A stretch of 64,000 bases of DNA, from assembly GCA_031277795.1 (NCBI GenBank), contig JAITLQ010000018.1, positions 186,001-250,000 of the forward strand, in the 5' to 3' direction. The number at the start of each line of letters is the position of its first letter. Within the stretch, counting starts at the first letter, position 1. The stretch is from Arthrobacter sp. GTDB taxonomy: Bacteria > Actinomycetota > Actinomycetes > Actinomycetales > Micrococcaceae. Below are positions 37,572 through 46,788 of this stretch, one piece after another. The position numbers were made by a program, and so were the translations under genes. The notes under the pieces were generated by a model. It worked only from the letters and a program-made list of their open reading frames with translations, was not told the origin of the DNA and did not search any database.

Positions 37572-38714
37572 AGCAACGACATCGAGATCGGCCGTTTCAA
37601 GCGGGCCCGCGAGGCCTATTCGCTGGACGACGTGGCGATCGTCCCCTCCCGCCGCACGCGCGATGCCCAGGACGTCTCCACGTCCTGGCAAATCGACGCC
37701 TACACCTTCGACACCCCGTTCCTCGGTGCGCCCATGGATTCGGTCATGTCCCCGGCCACGGCGATCGAGCTCGGCCGCCAGGGTGGCCTCGGCGTGCTGA
37801 ATCTCGAGGGCGTGTGGACGCGCTACGAGGAGCCGGGCAAGGTCCTCGCCGAGATCGCCTCGCTCGAGTCGGCGACGAAGCACGGTGCCGACCCGCGCGT
37901 CACGCGCCGCCTCCAGGAGCTGCTGGCCGCCCCGATCCGCCCCGAGCTGATCAAGGCGCGCCTGCAGGAGATCCGCGACGCCGGCGTCGTCGTGGCCGGC
38001 TCCCTGACCCCGCAGCGCACCCAGGAGCACTACAAGACCGTGTTGGAGGCCGGCGTTGACGTGTTCGTCATCCGCGGCACCACGGTCTCGGCCGAGCACG
38101 TCTCGGAGCGCCACGAGCCGCTGAACCTGAAGAAGTTCATCTACGAGCTCGACGTTCCGGTGATCGTGGGCGGCGCCGCCGGCTACACCCCGGCCCTTCA
38201 CCTCATGCGCACCGGCGCGGCCGGCGTGCTCGTCGGCTTCGGCGGCGGCGCCACGGGCACCACGCGCCGCGCCATGGGCGTGCACGTCCCCATGGCCACG
38301 GCCATCGCCGACGTCGCCGCCGCCCGCGGCGACTACCTCGACGAGTCGGGCGGGCGCTACGTCCACGTCATCGCCGACGGCGGCGTCTCCACCTCCGGCG
38401 ACATCGTCAAGGCGATCGCGCTCGGCGCCGACGCCGTCATGCTCGGCACGGCCCTGGCGCGTGCCGAGGAGGCCCCCGGCGGCGGCTACCACTGGGGCAT
38501 GGAGGCCGCCCACGGCTCGGTGCCGCGCGGCGACCGCGTGCACGTCGGCACGGTCGGCCCCATGGCGCAGGTCCTGCACGGCCCCTCGCACCACACGGAC
38601 GGCACGTCGAACCTGACCGGCATGCTGCGCCAGTCGATGGCCACGACCGGCTACGTCGACCTGAAGTCCTTCCAGAAGGTCGACATGGTCCTCACGCCGT
38701 ACCTCTCCCGCTGA
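37569..38714 (+). CDS. guaB3: GuaB3-type IMP dehydrogenase-related protein
   Basis: The 381-aa TIM-barrel protein is of the IMPDH/GMP reductase superfamily, without CBS domains. It keeps the phosphate site VHVIADGGVSTSGDIVKAIALGADAVMLG. In the catalytic loop, however, GPGSICTT of GuaB is replaced by GGGATGTT, so the nucleophilic Cys is Gly. Proteins of this group stand next to guaB in most actinobacteria and their role is not settled: regulator, reductase or weak dehydrogenase. The gene has its own predicted leaderless promoter. Confidence 0.9.
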   Translation: MSNDIEIGRFKRAREAYSLDDVAIVPSRRTRDAQDVSTSWQIDAYTFDTPFLGAPMDSVMSPATAIELGRQGGLGVLNLEGVWTRYEEPGKVLAEIASLESATKHGADPRVTRRLQELLAAPIRPELIKARLQEIRDAGVVVAGSLTPQRTQEHYKTVLEAGVDVFVIRGTTVSAEHVSERHEPLNLKKFIYELDVPVIVGGAAGYTPALHLMRTGAAGVLVGFGGGATGTTRRAMGVHVPMATAIADVAAARGDYLDESGGRYVHVIADGGVSTSGDIVKAIALGADAVMLGTALARAEEAPGGGYHWGMEAAHGSVPRGDRVHVGTVGPMAQVLHGPSHHTDGTSNLTGMLRQSMATTGYVDLKSFQKVDMVLTPYLSR

Positions 38715-38720
38715 GCGCGT

Positions 38721-38767
38721 CGCAAGCGCCCCGGCCCTTCCCCACGGGAAGGACCGGGGCGCTTGCG
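38721..38767 (+). terminator. Terminator hairpin after the guaB-related gene
   Basis: There are 21 pairs with one mismatch (outer arm CGCAAGCGCCCCGG) and a 3-nt loop, 6 nt after the stop. Confidence 0.8.
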
Positions 38768-38858
38768 TGTCCGGGGCACGACGACGCGTGGTCGGCGCGG
38801 GTGGGCCGGCGTGTCGCCGGGCGGGGGAGGGTGGTCGGCCCGGCTTCTCTATCGGCCG

Positions 38859-38874
38859 TAGAATATGGGGTGTG
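38859..38874 (+). promoter_or_regulatory. Leaderless-type promoter of the SURF1 gene
   Basis: TAGAAT (38859-38864) precedes GTG 38872 by 7 nt. The next codon TTG and the ATG at 38865 are less consistent with the spacing seen at other genes. Confidence 0.6.
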
Positions 38875-39777
38875 TTGAAGACCGCCCTGAAGCCCAAGTG
38901 GATCGGCACCCTGCTGGGCGCCCTGCTCCTGGCCACCGCGTTCGTCTGGCTGAGCCAGTGGCAGTTTGGGCAGTCCAAGCAGGTCACCGGCGACTCGAGC
39001 GGCGTGACCGAGCAGGCGGTTCCCCTCACCGAGCACTTCCAGCCCGGGCGCGATATGTACGTTGCCGATGCCGACCAGATCGTCACGGCCACCGGACACT
39101 TTGTGCAGGACACCTCCTTCCTCATCTCCGGGCGCCTGCAGAACGGCGAGGAGGGCTACTGGGTGGCGGCGGCCTTCGAGCCGGACGGTGCCCCAGGCAA
39201 GAACGTCATCCCCGTGGTGCGGGGCTGGCAGAAGGCGGCGGCGGAACCCGCGGCGCTGCCCACGGGCGAGGTCTCGCTGAAGGGGCGCCTGCTTCCCTCC
39301 GAATCGCCCACCGGCACGCGCGTCAACGCGAGTGGAACGTTCTCCGAGCTCTCGGCGGCCTGGATGGCCAACATCTGGGACCGCGAGAGCTACGACGGCT
39401 TCATCGTGGCCTTCGAGGCCACCTCGGGCGGCAACGACGTGGGCGCCGCGTCCGCCGGGCTCGAGCAGATCTGGGTGGGCCCGCAGCCCACCGAGACCAC
39501 CGTCAACTGGCTCAACATCTTCTACGGCGTGGAGTGGGTCGTCTTTGCCGGCTTCGCGTTCTTCATCTGGTGGCGCCTCGTCAAGGACGACTACCAGCGC
39601 GACGAAGAGTACGAGCTCGAACTGGCGGCGTGGCGCCAGCGCCAGGCGGCCCGCGAGGCCCAGGCCGCCCAAGCGGCCGCGGCCGGCGGCACCGGCGAGG
39701 CGGGGCCCGGCGATCCCGCCGCGGAGCCCTCGGCCGCCCACGACGGCGACCCCGCGCCGTCGGGCACCCAGAACTAA
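38872..39777 (+). CDS. SURF1 family cytochrome oxidase biogenesis protein
   Basis: The 301-aa protein has membrane spans at about residues 8-28 and 215-238, enclosing an extracytoplasmic domain. The first span is followed by WQFGQSKQ, the N-terminal SURF1 motif. PVVRGWQKAA and the WLNIFYGVEWVVFAG segment before the second span fit actinobacterial SURF1. A cytosolic Ala/acidic tail of about 60 residues is extra. The family helps insert haem into the aa3 oxidase. No cytochrome oxidase genes are in the window. Confidence 0.88.
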   Translation: MLKTALKPKWIGTLLGALLLATAFVWLSQWQFGQSKQVTGDSSGVTEQAVPLTEHFQPGRDMYVADADQIVTATGHFVQDTSFLISGRLQNGEEGYWVAAAFEPDGAPGKNVIPVVRGWQKAAAEPAALPTGEVSLKGRLLPSESPTGTRVNASGTFSELSAAWMANIWDRESYDGFIVAFEATSGGNDVGAASAGLEQIWVGPQPTETTVNWLNIFYGVEWVVFAGFAFFIWWRLVKDDYQRDEEYELELAAWRQRQAAREAQAAQAAAAGGTGEAGPGDPAAEPSAAHDGDPAPSGTQN

Positions 39778-39816
39778 CCCCAGCTCCCCAACGAACAAGA
39801 CAAGGACCCTTCAGGC

Positions 39817-40323
39817 ATGAGCGAGCAGGACCGCACCGTCCCGAAGCCGCTGCCGGCGGCGGAGGACGACCCGATGCCGCAGCGCAAGCGCACCTTTGCA
39901 GGCACCCGCACCCAGATCAAGAGCGCCGCCACGTTCTACAAGGTGGCCTCCTACATCACGGGCGTCATGCTGCTGCTGCTCGTGGTGGAGATGATCCTCA
40001 AGTACGGCTTCAAGCTCGTGGCGTACGCGGGCGGCACCCACCTCGACGGCACGGCGAACATCTTCTCGCTGGTCCAGGAGGGGCAGGTGATCGGCGGCGT
40101 CAACGTCTCCATCGCGATCCTCATCGCGCACGGCTGGCTCTACGTCGTGTACCTGCTGGCCGTGTTCATCCTGTGGTCGCGCATGCGCTGGAGCCTTGGG
40201 CAGTTCATCGCGATCGCCCTGGGCGGCGTGGTGCCCTTCCTCTCCTTCATCATGGAGGCCAAGGTGCACAAGCAGGTCCAGCTCGACCTCGCCTCCAACC
40301 CCGAGGCGATCCGGCGCTACTAG
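39817..40323 (+). CDS. DUF3817 integral membrane protein
   Basis: The 168-aa protein has about 45 charged cytosolic residues, then three membrane segments (about 48-66, 100-125, 130-150), and matches the DUF3817 pattern (FYKVASYITGVMLLLLVVEM, GWLYVVYL). The function is unknown. It lies between SURF1 (39 nt upstream, AAGGA ribosome site) and guaA, an order repeated in many Micrococcales. It is probably cotranscribed with SURF1. Confidence 0.8.
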   Translation: MSEQDRTVPKPLPAAEDDPMPQRKRTFAGTRTQIKSAATFYKVASYITGVMLLLLVVEMILKYGFKLVAYAGGTHLDGTANIFSLVQEGQVIGGVNVSIAILIAHGWLYVVYLLAVFILWSRMRWSLGQFIAIALGGVVPFLSFIMEAKVHKQVQLDLASNPEAIRRY

Positions 40324-40382
40324 CCGGCGCGGGCCCCGGTGGCCCGGCTCACCCTGCGCAACCCGCCCGCCTCACTCTCGGA

Positions 40383-40397
40383 TAGGCTTGTCCCGTG
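40383..40397 (+). promoter_or_regulatory. Leaderless-type promoter of guaA
   Basis: TAGGCT (40383-40388) precedes GTG 40395 by 6 nt. No ribosome-binding sequence is visible. Confidence 0.55.
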
Positions 40398-41978
40398 ACT
40401 TCCACCCCCATCGCTCCCGAGCAGCGGCCCGTGCTCGTGGTCGACTACGGCGCCCAGTACGCCCAGTTGATCGCGCGCCGCGTCCGTGAGGCTCACATCT
40501 ATTCCGAGATCGTCCCTCACACGGCGTCCGTGGAGCAGATCAAGGCCAAGAACCCGGCCGCGATCATTCTCTCCGGCGGACCCTCGTCCGTGTACGAGGA
40601 CGGCGCCCCGATCGTCCCGGCCGAGCTGTTCCAGGCGGGCATCCCCGTCCTGGGCATCTGCTACGGGTTCCAGGGCATGGCCAACGCCCTGGGCGGCACC
40701 GTCGCCGAGACCGGCCAGCGCGAGTACGGCAACACCCCGGTCTCCGCGACCGAGGGCGCCAGCTGCCTGCTCGAGGGCATCCCCTCCGGCCAGGTCACCT
40801 GGATGAGCCACGGCGACGCCGTCTCCCAGGCCCCCGAGGGCTTCACCGTCCTCGCGACCTCCGAGGGCGCCCCCGTGGCCGCCATGGCCAACGAGGAGCA
40901 GAAGCTCTACGGCATCCAGTGGCACCCCGAGGTGGGTCACTCCGAGTACGGCCAGCAGCTCCTCGAGAACTTCCTGTACCAGGGCGCCGGTCTGAAGGCC
41001 GACTGGACCCCCGGCAGCATCGTCGAGGAGCAGGTCGCCCGCATCCGCGAGCAGGTCGGCTCCAAGCGCGCCATCTGCGCGCTCTCCGGCGGCGTCGATT
41101 CAGCCGTGGCCGCCGCCCTCGTGCAGCGCGCCATCGGCGAACAGCTCACTTGCGTCTACGTCGACCACGGCCTCATGCGCCAGGACGAGTCCGCCGAGAT
41201 CGAGAAGGCCTTCGGCGCCTCGACCGGCGGCGCCAAGCTCATGGTGGTGCACGCCGAGGACGTCTTCCTCGAGAAGCTGGCCGGCGTCACCGATCCGGAG
41301 ACCAAGCGCAAGATCATCGGCGAGCAGTTCATCCGCACGTTCGAGCGCGCCCAGGCGCAGATCATCGCCGAGTCCGAGGGCGAGGACGTCGCGTTCCTGG
41401 TCCAGGGCACCCTGTACCCGGACGTCGTCGAGTCCGGCGGCGGCGAGGGCACCTCGAACATCAAGAGCCACCACAACGTGGGCGGCCTCCCCGATGACAT
41501 CGAGTTCGAGCTCGTGGAGCCGCTGCGCGCGCTCTTCAAGGACGAGGTCCGTGCCGTGGGCACCGAGCTCGGCCTGCCGGACGAGATCGTCCACCGCCAG
41601 CCTTTCCCGGGCCCCGGCCTCGGCATCCGCATCATCGGCGAGGTCACCAAGGACCGCCTGGACCTGCTGCGCAAGGCCGACGCGATCGCCCGCGCCGAGC
41701 TGACCGCCGCCGGCCTGGACCGCGAGGTCTGGCAGATGCCCGTCGTGCTGCTGGCCGACGTGCGCTCCGTGGGCGTGCAGGGCGATCACCGCACTTACGG
41801 CCACCCCGTGGTGCTGCGCCCGGTCTCCTCCGAGGACGCCATGACCGCCGACTGGTCGCGCCTGCCCTACGATCTGCTCTCCAAGATCTCCAACCGCATC
41901 ACCAACGAGGTGGACGGGATCAACCGCGTGGTGCTCGACGTGACGTCGAAGCCGCCGGGAACCATCGAGTGGGAGTGA
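40395..41978 (+). CDS. guaA: GMP synthase (glutamine-hydrolysing)
   Basis: The 527-aa enzyme has a class I glutaminase domain ([19 protein letters not shown], nucleophile Cys89 in [10 protein letters not shown], and [10 protein letters not shown]). The ATP-pyrophosphatase domain has the PP-loop [15 protein letters not shown]. The dimerisation domain ends KPPGTIEWE. It converts XMP to GMP, completing the branch begun by guaB. The length is typical, and a strong hairpin ends the gene. Confidence 0.97.
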   Translation: MTSTPIAPEQRPVLVVDYGAQYAQLIARRVREAHIYSEIVPHTASVEQIKAKNPAAIILSGGPSSVYEDGAPIVPAELFQAGIPVLGICYGFQGMANALGGTVAETGQREYGNTPVSATEGASCLLEGIPSGQVTWMSHGDAVSQAPEGFTVLATSEGAPVAAMANEEQKLYGIQWHPEVGHSEYGQQLLENFLYQGAGLKADWTPGSIVEEQVARIREQVGSKRAICALSGGVDSAVAAALVQRAIGEQLTCVYVDHGLMRQDESAEIEKAFGASTGGAKLMVVHAEDVFLEKLAGVTDPETKRKIIGEQFIRTFERAQAQIIAESEGEDVAFLVQGTLYPDVVESGGGEGTSNIKSHHNVGGLPDDIEFELVEPLRALFKDEVRAVGTELGLPDEIVHRQPFPGPGLGIRIIGEVTKDRLDLLRKADAIARAELTAAGLDREVWQMPVVLLADVRSVGVQGDHRTYGHPVVLRPVSSEDAMTADWSRLPYDLLSKISNRITNEVDGINRVVLDVTSKPPGTIEWE

Positions 41979-41981
41979 TCT

Positions 41982-42027
41982 GATCGCGGCCCCGCACCTC
42001 GCTTGCGCGAGGGGCGGGGCCGCGGTC
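41982..42027 (+). terminator. Terminator hairpin after guaA
   Basis: There are about 20 pairs between 41982-42001 and 42008-42027 with one mismatch and one G-T (core CGCGGCCCCGC/GCGGGGCCGCG). CTTGTC follows. Confidence 0.75.
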
Positions 42028-42137
42028 TTGTCGGCGTGTGAAGCGGAGCCTCACCCATGCTCGCGCGCAGGTGAACTACGGTGAGAAACGCGGCAGGCAC
42101 CCCGGAGCCCTGCCACGGGAAGGTAAGAGGACTTGTC

Positions 42138-45100
42138 GTGAGCGCACAAGCTAACCAGGACGCCCGCTTTGGTGCGTGGTTGCAGTCCCTCGGGTCAGGC
42201 AGCGGCGCCGACACGCTTCTGCACTTCGTGCCGTCCGAACGCAACAGCGTCGAGCTGACACACGCGCACCCCTCTGGCCTCGCGCAGTTGCTCGGAGGAC
42301 GGCGTACGCGCCTCTCCACCCTCCTGCGCGACCCGGTCCAGTACTCCCAGGCCAGGCGGACGGCGCGGGCCATCGGCGCGCGGATCGAGGATGTTGCGGC
42401 GCAGCGCGGGATCGAGGTGGGCTACCTCGCCGCCGGGCTCGTCACGTGGCGCACGCTGCGCCAGGGTGGCAACGACTTCTACTCGGCCCCCGTCATGCTG
42501 GGGCACGTCTCCCTCGAGCGCCGCGAGGGCCTCGACGACGAGGAGCTGCAGATCGCCGAGCGCAGCACGCCGAACCCGGCGCTGCTGCGTCACCTGCGGC
42601 ACGCCTTCGGGATCACGATCGACGCGGGGGCCCTCAGCGAGGCCGCGTACGTCACGGCCCGCTTTGACCCCTCCGCCCCGCTGCAGGTGCTGCGCGAGGC
42701 GCTGCGCGACATTCCCGGCCTCGTCGTGGCCGACCGCCTCGTGGTCTCCACCTTCGCCGATGTCGCCGACCCTGCCGATCCCGGGGTGGTCTCTCCCCAG
42801 CACCCCGTGGTGGCGGCGCTCATGGACGCCGTGGGCGATGACACGGTGCACACCTCGCGTCACTCCCGGCTCGCCTCCCGCGGGGCGGCCACGGTTGCGG
42901 ACCCGGCGCCCGACGATGCCGCTTCGCCGGCTTCCAGCGCGGACGACGGCGCCGCCGAGGGCACCTCGGCGGACGCCGCTGCCGCAGCGCCGGAGGCCGA
43001 GACCGCGGCGCCGGAGGCCGGCGTCGCGGTAGCGGAAGCGGGTGCGGCCGAGCAGAAGAAGAGCGGGCCCGCGCAGGCGAGCCCCGCCCAGGCGAGCCCC
43101 ACCGGGGGCGAGCCGAGCGGCGAGGGCGACGCTGCGGCGTCGGGCGCAGAAACGGACGAGACCTCCCCGCGCATCCTGGCCCCCGGCGAGCCGGACGCCG
43201 CGGACGCGGCGGCCGCTGCCGCCGCCCAGGAGGCCGCCCAGGCGGCGGTGCAGGCCCAGGCCCCCACCCTGCGCGACGACGTCGAGACGCCCGGCTCGGA
43301 CGAGCGAGACCCGGCCGACGAGCTGCTCATCCTCGACGCGGACGAGGAGGCCTACGCCGCCCTCGACCTCGTCTCCCGGGGCCGCTCGCTCACGCTGAGC
43401 GCGCCCCCCGGCACGGGCGGCACCACGTTCGCGGCCAACGCCGCCGTGCGGCTCGCGGCCCAAGGCAAGCGCGTGCTCGTCGTGGCCGAGCGGGAGCAGT
43501 CGGTCACCGACTTCATCGCCCAGCTGGGGTCGCGCGGGCTGGACAGCCTCGCCCTGCCCCTGCGCAGGGACGTCGACGCCGAGGAGCTGCGGCGCCGCCT
43601 CGTGGAGGCGGTGCTGCGCAACGAGCAGGCCGCCGAACCCCACCCGCGCACCAACGAGTCGCTCCTGCGCGATCGCCGGGTCTCGCTGCTCGAGCACGTG
43701 CGCTCGCTGCGCAGCGTGCGCCCGCGCTGGAACGCCTCGCCGCTGCAGGCCATGCAGGAGCTCGCCCGCGTGACCTCGCGCGTGCCGGCCCCGTCCACCA
43801 CGGTGCGCCTCAAGCGCTCCGTGCTTGACGCGATGCCGGAGCGCGGCCCCGTCGCGACCCAGCTCATGCGCGCGGCGGAGCTGGGCGCCTTCGACGATGC
43901 GACGCGGACGAGCCCGTGGTTCGGCGCGCGGTTGAGCCATCGCGGCGAGGCGGAGGACGCGCTCGAGCTCGTGCGCGGGCTGGCCGCCGACGTGCCGCCG
44001 CTGCGCGCCAAGCTCGAGGCCACGGCCAAGGCCACGCGCATCAAGCCGGTGCGCACCTTCGCCCAATGGGGCAAGACCCTGCGGCTGCTCGTGGACGTGC
44101 GCCACAGCCTCGATCACTTCGAACCGGACATCTTCGACAAGGCGGTGGACGACCTCATCGCCGCGACCGCCACGCCGGCCTGGCGCAAGGACCGCGGCAT
44201 CGAGATGAGCTCCATGACGCGCTCGCGCCTGCGCCGGGTGGCCAAGGAGTACGTGCGCCCCGGCGTGCACATCGAGGACCTGCACACGGCCCTGACGCAG
44301 GTGCAGACCCAGCGCAAGGCCTGGGAGGTGCTCGCCACCGACCGGCGCTATCCCACGGTGCCCACGGGCCTCGAGGCCGTCCTCGCGACCTTCCGCGAGG
44401 TCTCGGCGCGGCTCGAGAAGCTCGAGGCGGTGCTGCCCACCCCGGCGGAGGAGGGGCGCACCCTGCGCGGCCTGCCCGTCGCCGAACTCGAGTCCACCCT
44501 GCAGAGGCTCGTGGCGGCCGACGCCGACCTCGCGGTGCTGCCCGAGCGCACCCTGCTCCTGCAATCGCTGCGGGAACAGGGCCTGGGGGAGCTGCTGGAG
44601 GACTTCGAGCGGCGCGGCGTGCTGCGCGAGCTCATTCCCAGCGAACTTGACCAGGCCTGGTGGCAGTCGGTGCTCGAGGCCATGGTGTCCGGGGACGACT
44701 ACCTCGCGCTGCAGGACGGGCGCGTGCTCGGCCGCGCGCAGCGGGAGTTTGCGCAGGCCGACGCCAAGCACGTCGCGAGCGGGGCGGACGCCGTCAAGCA
44801 TCGCCTCGCCGAGCGCTGGCGTGGCGCCCTGGCGGATCATCGCGTGGCGGCCCGTGATCTGCGTGCGCTGCTCAAGATCGGCGACCCCACCGTGGCGCAG
44901 TTTGCCGCGATCTCTCCCGATCTGACGGGCGCCCTCGTGCCCATCTGGATTGGCGCGCCGCTCTATCTCCCCTCCGCGCTGCCGCGCTGGAGTCGCTTCG
45001 ACGCGACGATCCTGCTCGACGCCGAGTCGCTCTCGCTCGCCTCGGCCCTCGGCGCGATCGGCCGCTCGGAGCAGGTCATCGCGATCGGCGATCCAGGGTC

Positions 45101-46277
45101 CGGCTCTCCGCGTCCGCTCAACGTCACGGTGGACCCGGGGGAGGCCTCGCAGGCCCGCCGGGTGCCGCTGAGCGCCTATGAGGCGCTGGCCAAGGTCACG
45201 CCGCGGCGCTCGCTCACGCGGGTGCACCGGCCCCTGGACGAGCGCCTCGTGCAGGCGCTTGCCTCCCACTACGGCGGGGAACTCAGCGCCCATCCGGACC
45301 CGCGCACGGGGGAGCGCCGCGCCGCCGTGTTGCACGTGCCGGAGGGCGTCTCCTCCGCCGGTCAGCCGGCCGCCGAGTCCACGCAGGCCGAGGTGAACGC
45401 GGTGGTCGAGCTGGTCTTTGCCCAGCTGGCCGAGCACCCGGAGCGCTCGCTCGCGGTGGTGGCTGGCAACGCCCAGCACGCGCGCGCGGTGGCCAGGGGC
45501 ATCGGCGCCGCGCTGCGGGAGCACCCGGAGGCCGAGCCGGCCTTCAAGCGCACCTATGAGCCGTTTGTCGTCACGAGCGCGGAGCGGCTGCAGGGCCTGC
45601 GCCGCGACGCCGTCATCTTCACGCTCGGCTACGGCCGCACGGCGCACGGCCGCCCCGTGCACGACTTTGGCCACCTCGGCACGCCGCAGGGTGCCCGCGC
45701 CGTGACGGCCGCCCTGCTCTCGGGGCGCGAGTGGGTGCGCATCGTCTCCGCCCTGACGCCCTCCGAGCTGGATGCGGGGCGCCTGCGCCACGGCTCGGCC
45801 CTGCTCGTCGCCGCGATGCGCGCGCTGCATCAGGGCGGTGCAGAGGCCGACGCCGCCGAGCTGAGCGACCCGCTCATGCGTGACCTCGCCGAGCGGCTCA
45901 AGGTCTGGGGTCTGCAGGTCAGCCAAGCGCCGTACGAGGGGATCGACCTCGCGGTGTTCGGGCCGGAGGGCGGCGACCGCCCGCCCGTGGCCGTCATCAG
46001 CGACGCGGGGGACGACTACGCGGCGGCGACCGTGCGCCAGCGCTCGCGGATCGTCCCGCTCGAGCTGGTGCGCCGCGGGTGGAACCCCATCCAGGTCTGG
46101 ACCATCGACGTGTTCTCCGACCCGGCCGCCGTGGCGAGGCACATCGCCGCGGCGCTGGGCCTGCAGACCCCGCGCGGCAGGCACGACGCCTCCGCCGAGT
46201 CGGCCGGATCGGCCGGGGCAGCCGGAGACAAGGCAGGCGCGGGGTTCGCCGTCGGTGCCCGCTCGGCCGGCGCATGA
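42138..46277 (+). CDS. Degenerate SF1 helicase / MTES_1575-type nuclease-like protein
   Basis: The protein is 1,379 aa from GTG 42138, with AAGAGG 7 nt before it. An N-terminal globular part (about 1-250) is followed by an Ala/Glu/Pro-rich disordered stretch (about 260-395). It then has the fold order of Upf1-like helicase plus Vsr-like nuclease proteins: Walker A position APPGTGGTT (422-430), Walker B position ILLDAESL (958-965), IAIGDPGSG (981-989), a motif V/VI region around 1140-1215, and a C-terminal nuclease-like unit (about 1253-1350). Key residues are altered. The Walker A Lys is Gly, no clear DExx remains, the arginine-finger TRAR is absent, and the nuclease E-x-D is replaced by ISDAGDD while WTIDVFSDP remains. 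ATPase and nuclease activity are therefore doubtful. The role is unknown, possibly DNA-associated. Confidence 0.7.
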   Translation: MSAQANQDARFGAWLQSLGSGSGADTLLHFVPSERNSVELTHAHPSGLAQLLGGRRTRLSTLLRDPVQYSQARRTARAIGARIEDVAAQRGIEVGYLAAGLVTWRTLRQGGNDFYSAPVMLGHVSLERREGLDDEELQIAERSTPNPALLRHLRHAFGITIDAGALSEAAYVTARFDPSAPLQVLREALRDIPGLVVADRLVVSTFADVADPADPGVVSPQHPVVAALMDAVGDDTVHTSRHSRLASRGAATVADPAPDDAASPASSADDGAAEGTSADAAAAAPEAETAAPEAGVAVAEAGAAEQKKSGPAQASPAQASPTGGEPSGEGDAAASGAETDETSPRILAPGEPDAADAAAAAAAQEAAQAAVQAQAPTLRDDVETPGSDERDPADELLILDADEEAYAALDLVSRGRSLTLSAPPGTGGTTFAANAAVRLAAQGKRVLVVAEREQSVTDFIAQLGSRGLDSLALPLRRDVDAEELRRRLVEAVLRNEQAAEPHPRTNESLLRDRRVSLLEHVRSLRSVRPRWNASPLQAMQELARVTSRVPAPSTTVRLKRSVLDAMPERGPVATQLMRAAELGAFDDATRTSPWFGARLSHRGEAEDALELVRGLAADVPPLRAKLEATAKATRIKPVRTFAQWGKTLRLLVDVRHSLDHFEPDIFDKAVDDLIAATATPAWRKDRGIEMSSMTRSRLRRVAKEYVRPGVHIEDLHTALTQVQTQRKAWEVLATDRRYPTVPTGLEAVLATFREVSARLEKLEAVLPTPAEEGRTLRGLPVAELESTLQRLVAADADLAVLPERTLLLQSLREQGLGELLEDFERRGVLRELIPSELDQAWWQSVLEAMVSGDDYLALQDGRVLGRAQREFAQADAKHVASGADAVKHRLAERWRGALADHRVAARDLRALLKIGDPTVAQFAAISPDLTGALVPIWIGAPLYLPSALPRWSRFDATILLDAESLSLASALGAIGRSEQVIAIGDPGSGSPRPLNVTVDPGEASQARRVPLSAYEALAKVTPRRSLTRVHRPLDERLVQALASHYGGELSAHPDPRTGERRAAVLHVPEGVSSAGQPAAESTQAEVNAVVELVFAQLAEHPERSLAVVAGNAQHARAVARGIGAALREHPEAEPAFKRTYEPFVVTSAERLQGLRRDAVIFTLGYGRTAHGRPVHDFGHLGTPQGARAVTAALLSGREWVRIVSALTPSELDAGRLRHGSALLVAAMRALHQGGAEADAAELSDPLMRDLAERLKVWGLQVSQAPYEGIDLAVFGPEGGDRPPVAVISDAGDDYAAATVRQRSRIVPLELVRRGWNPIQVWTIDVFSDPAAVARHIAAALGLQTPRGRHDASAESAGSAGAAGDKAGAGFAVGARSAGA

Positions 46278-46735
46278 GTCGCCCAGCGGCGTCCGGCGGG
46301 GTGCCGGGCGAGGCACCTGACGGAGTACAGGGCGGGGTCTCGGACGGGGTGCAGGGCCGGGTCTCGGGTCAGACTTCGGGCAAGGAACCGGGCGAAACGA
46401 CCGGGCAGCGCCGCGGGCCGCGGCCGCGCCGGGCCGCCGTGCAACCGCCCACCCGGCTGCCCGAGGAGGGCGCCCACGGCGTGGTTCGGGGATGGGAAGC
46501 CGGCTCGTCCCTGCAGGAGGCGGAGGAGGCAACGCTGCGCGCCACCGAGGCGCTGCGCGCGCGGCGCGAGGCGGCCCAAGGGAACGACCCCGGAACCGAG
46601 CCCGAACGGGCACCCCTGCTCGAGCAGCGCCCGGCGGGGGAGTCGGAAGCCGCGTGGGGCGACCCGGACGGAGCGGCGGAAGACGCCGCGCGCGCGGCGT
46701 GGATCAAGTCCCAGCGCCCGCCGCACTGGGGATAG
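46274..46735 (+). CDS. Small hypothetical protein coupled to the helicase-like gene
   Basis: The 153-aa protein starts at an ATGA overlap with the 1,379-aa gene. The first 45 residues are Gly/Val/Gln-rich and contain two tandem copies of DGVQG(G/R)VS. The middle is acidic and helical (LQEAEEATLRATEALRARREAA). It ends with WIKSQRPPHWG, which looks like a conserved functional tail. No known domain is recognised. Coupled translation suggests it acts with its large neighbour. Confidence 0.7.
   Translation: MSRPAASGGVPGEAPDGVQGGVSDGVQGRVSGQTSGKEPGETTGQRRGPRPRRAAVQPPTRLPEEGAHGVVRGWEAGSSLQEAEEATLRATEALRARREAAQGNDPGTEPERAPLLEQRPAGESEAAWGDPDGAAEDAARAAWIKSQRPPHWG
46319..46366 (+). repeat. 24-bp tandem repeat, two copies, in frame
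   Basis: Units 46319-46342 and 46343-46366 differ at three positions and encode DGVQGGVS and DGVQGRVS. They are part of the N-terminal region of the small hypothetical protein. Confidence 0.8.
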
Positions 46736-46788
46736 GCGTTCGCCCGCGCCGCGACGCGCCGTACCGCGACGGAGACGCGGTCCGGGCT

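Noticed and set aside
42138-46277. Active restriction or anti-phage helicase
   Set aside because: The fold order fits, but the Walker A Lys, DExx, arginine finger and nuclease Glu are missing, so activity cannot be claimed.
42195-46613. A 1,472-codon open frame on the minus strand across the helicase-like gene
   Set aside because: It is a GC-rich shadow frame: its composition is Arg/Gly/His-rich, it has no recognisable domain, and the plus strand has clear motifs, a ribosome site and an overlap with the next gene.
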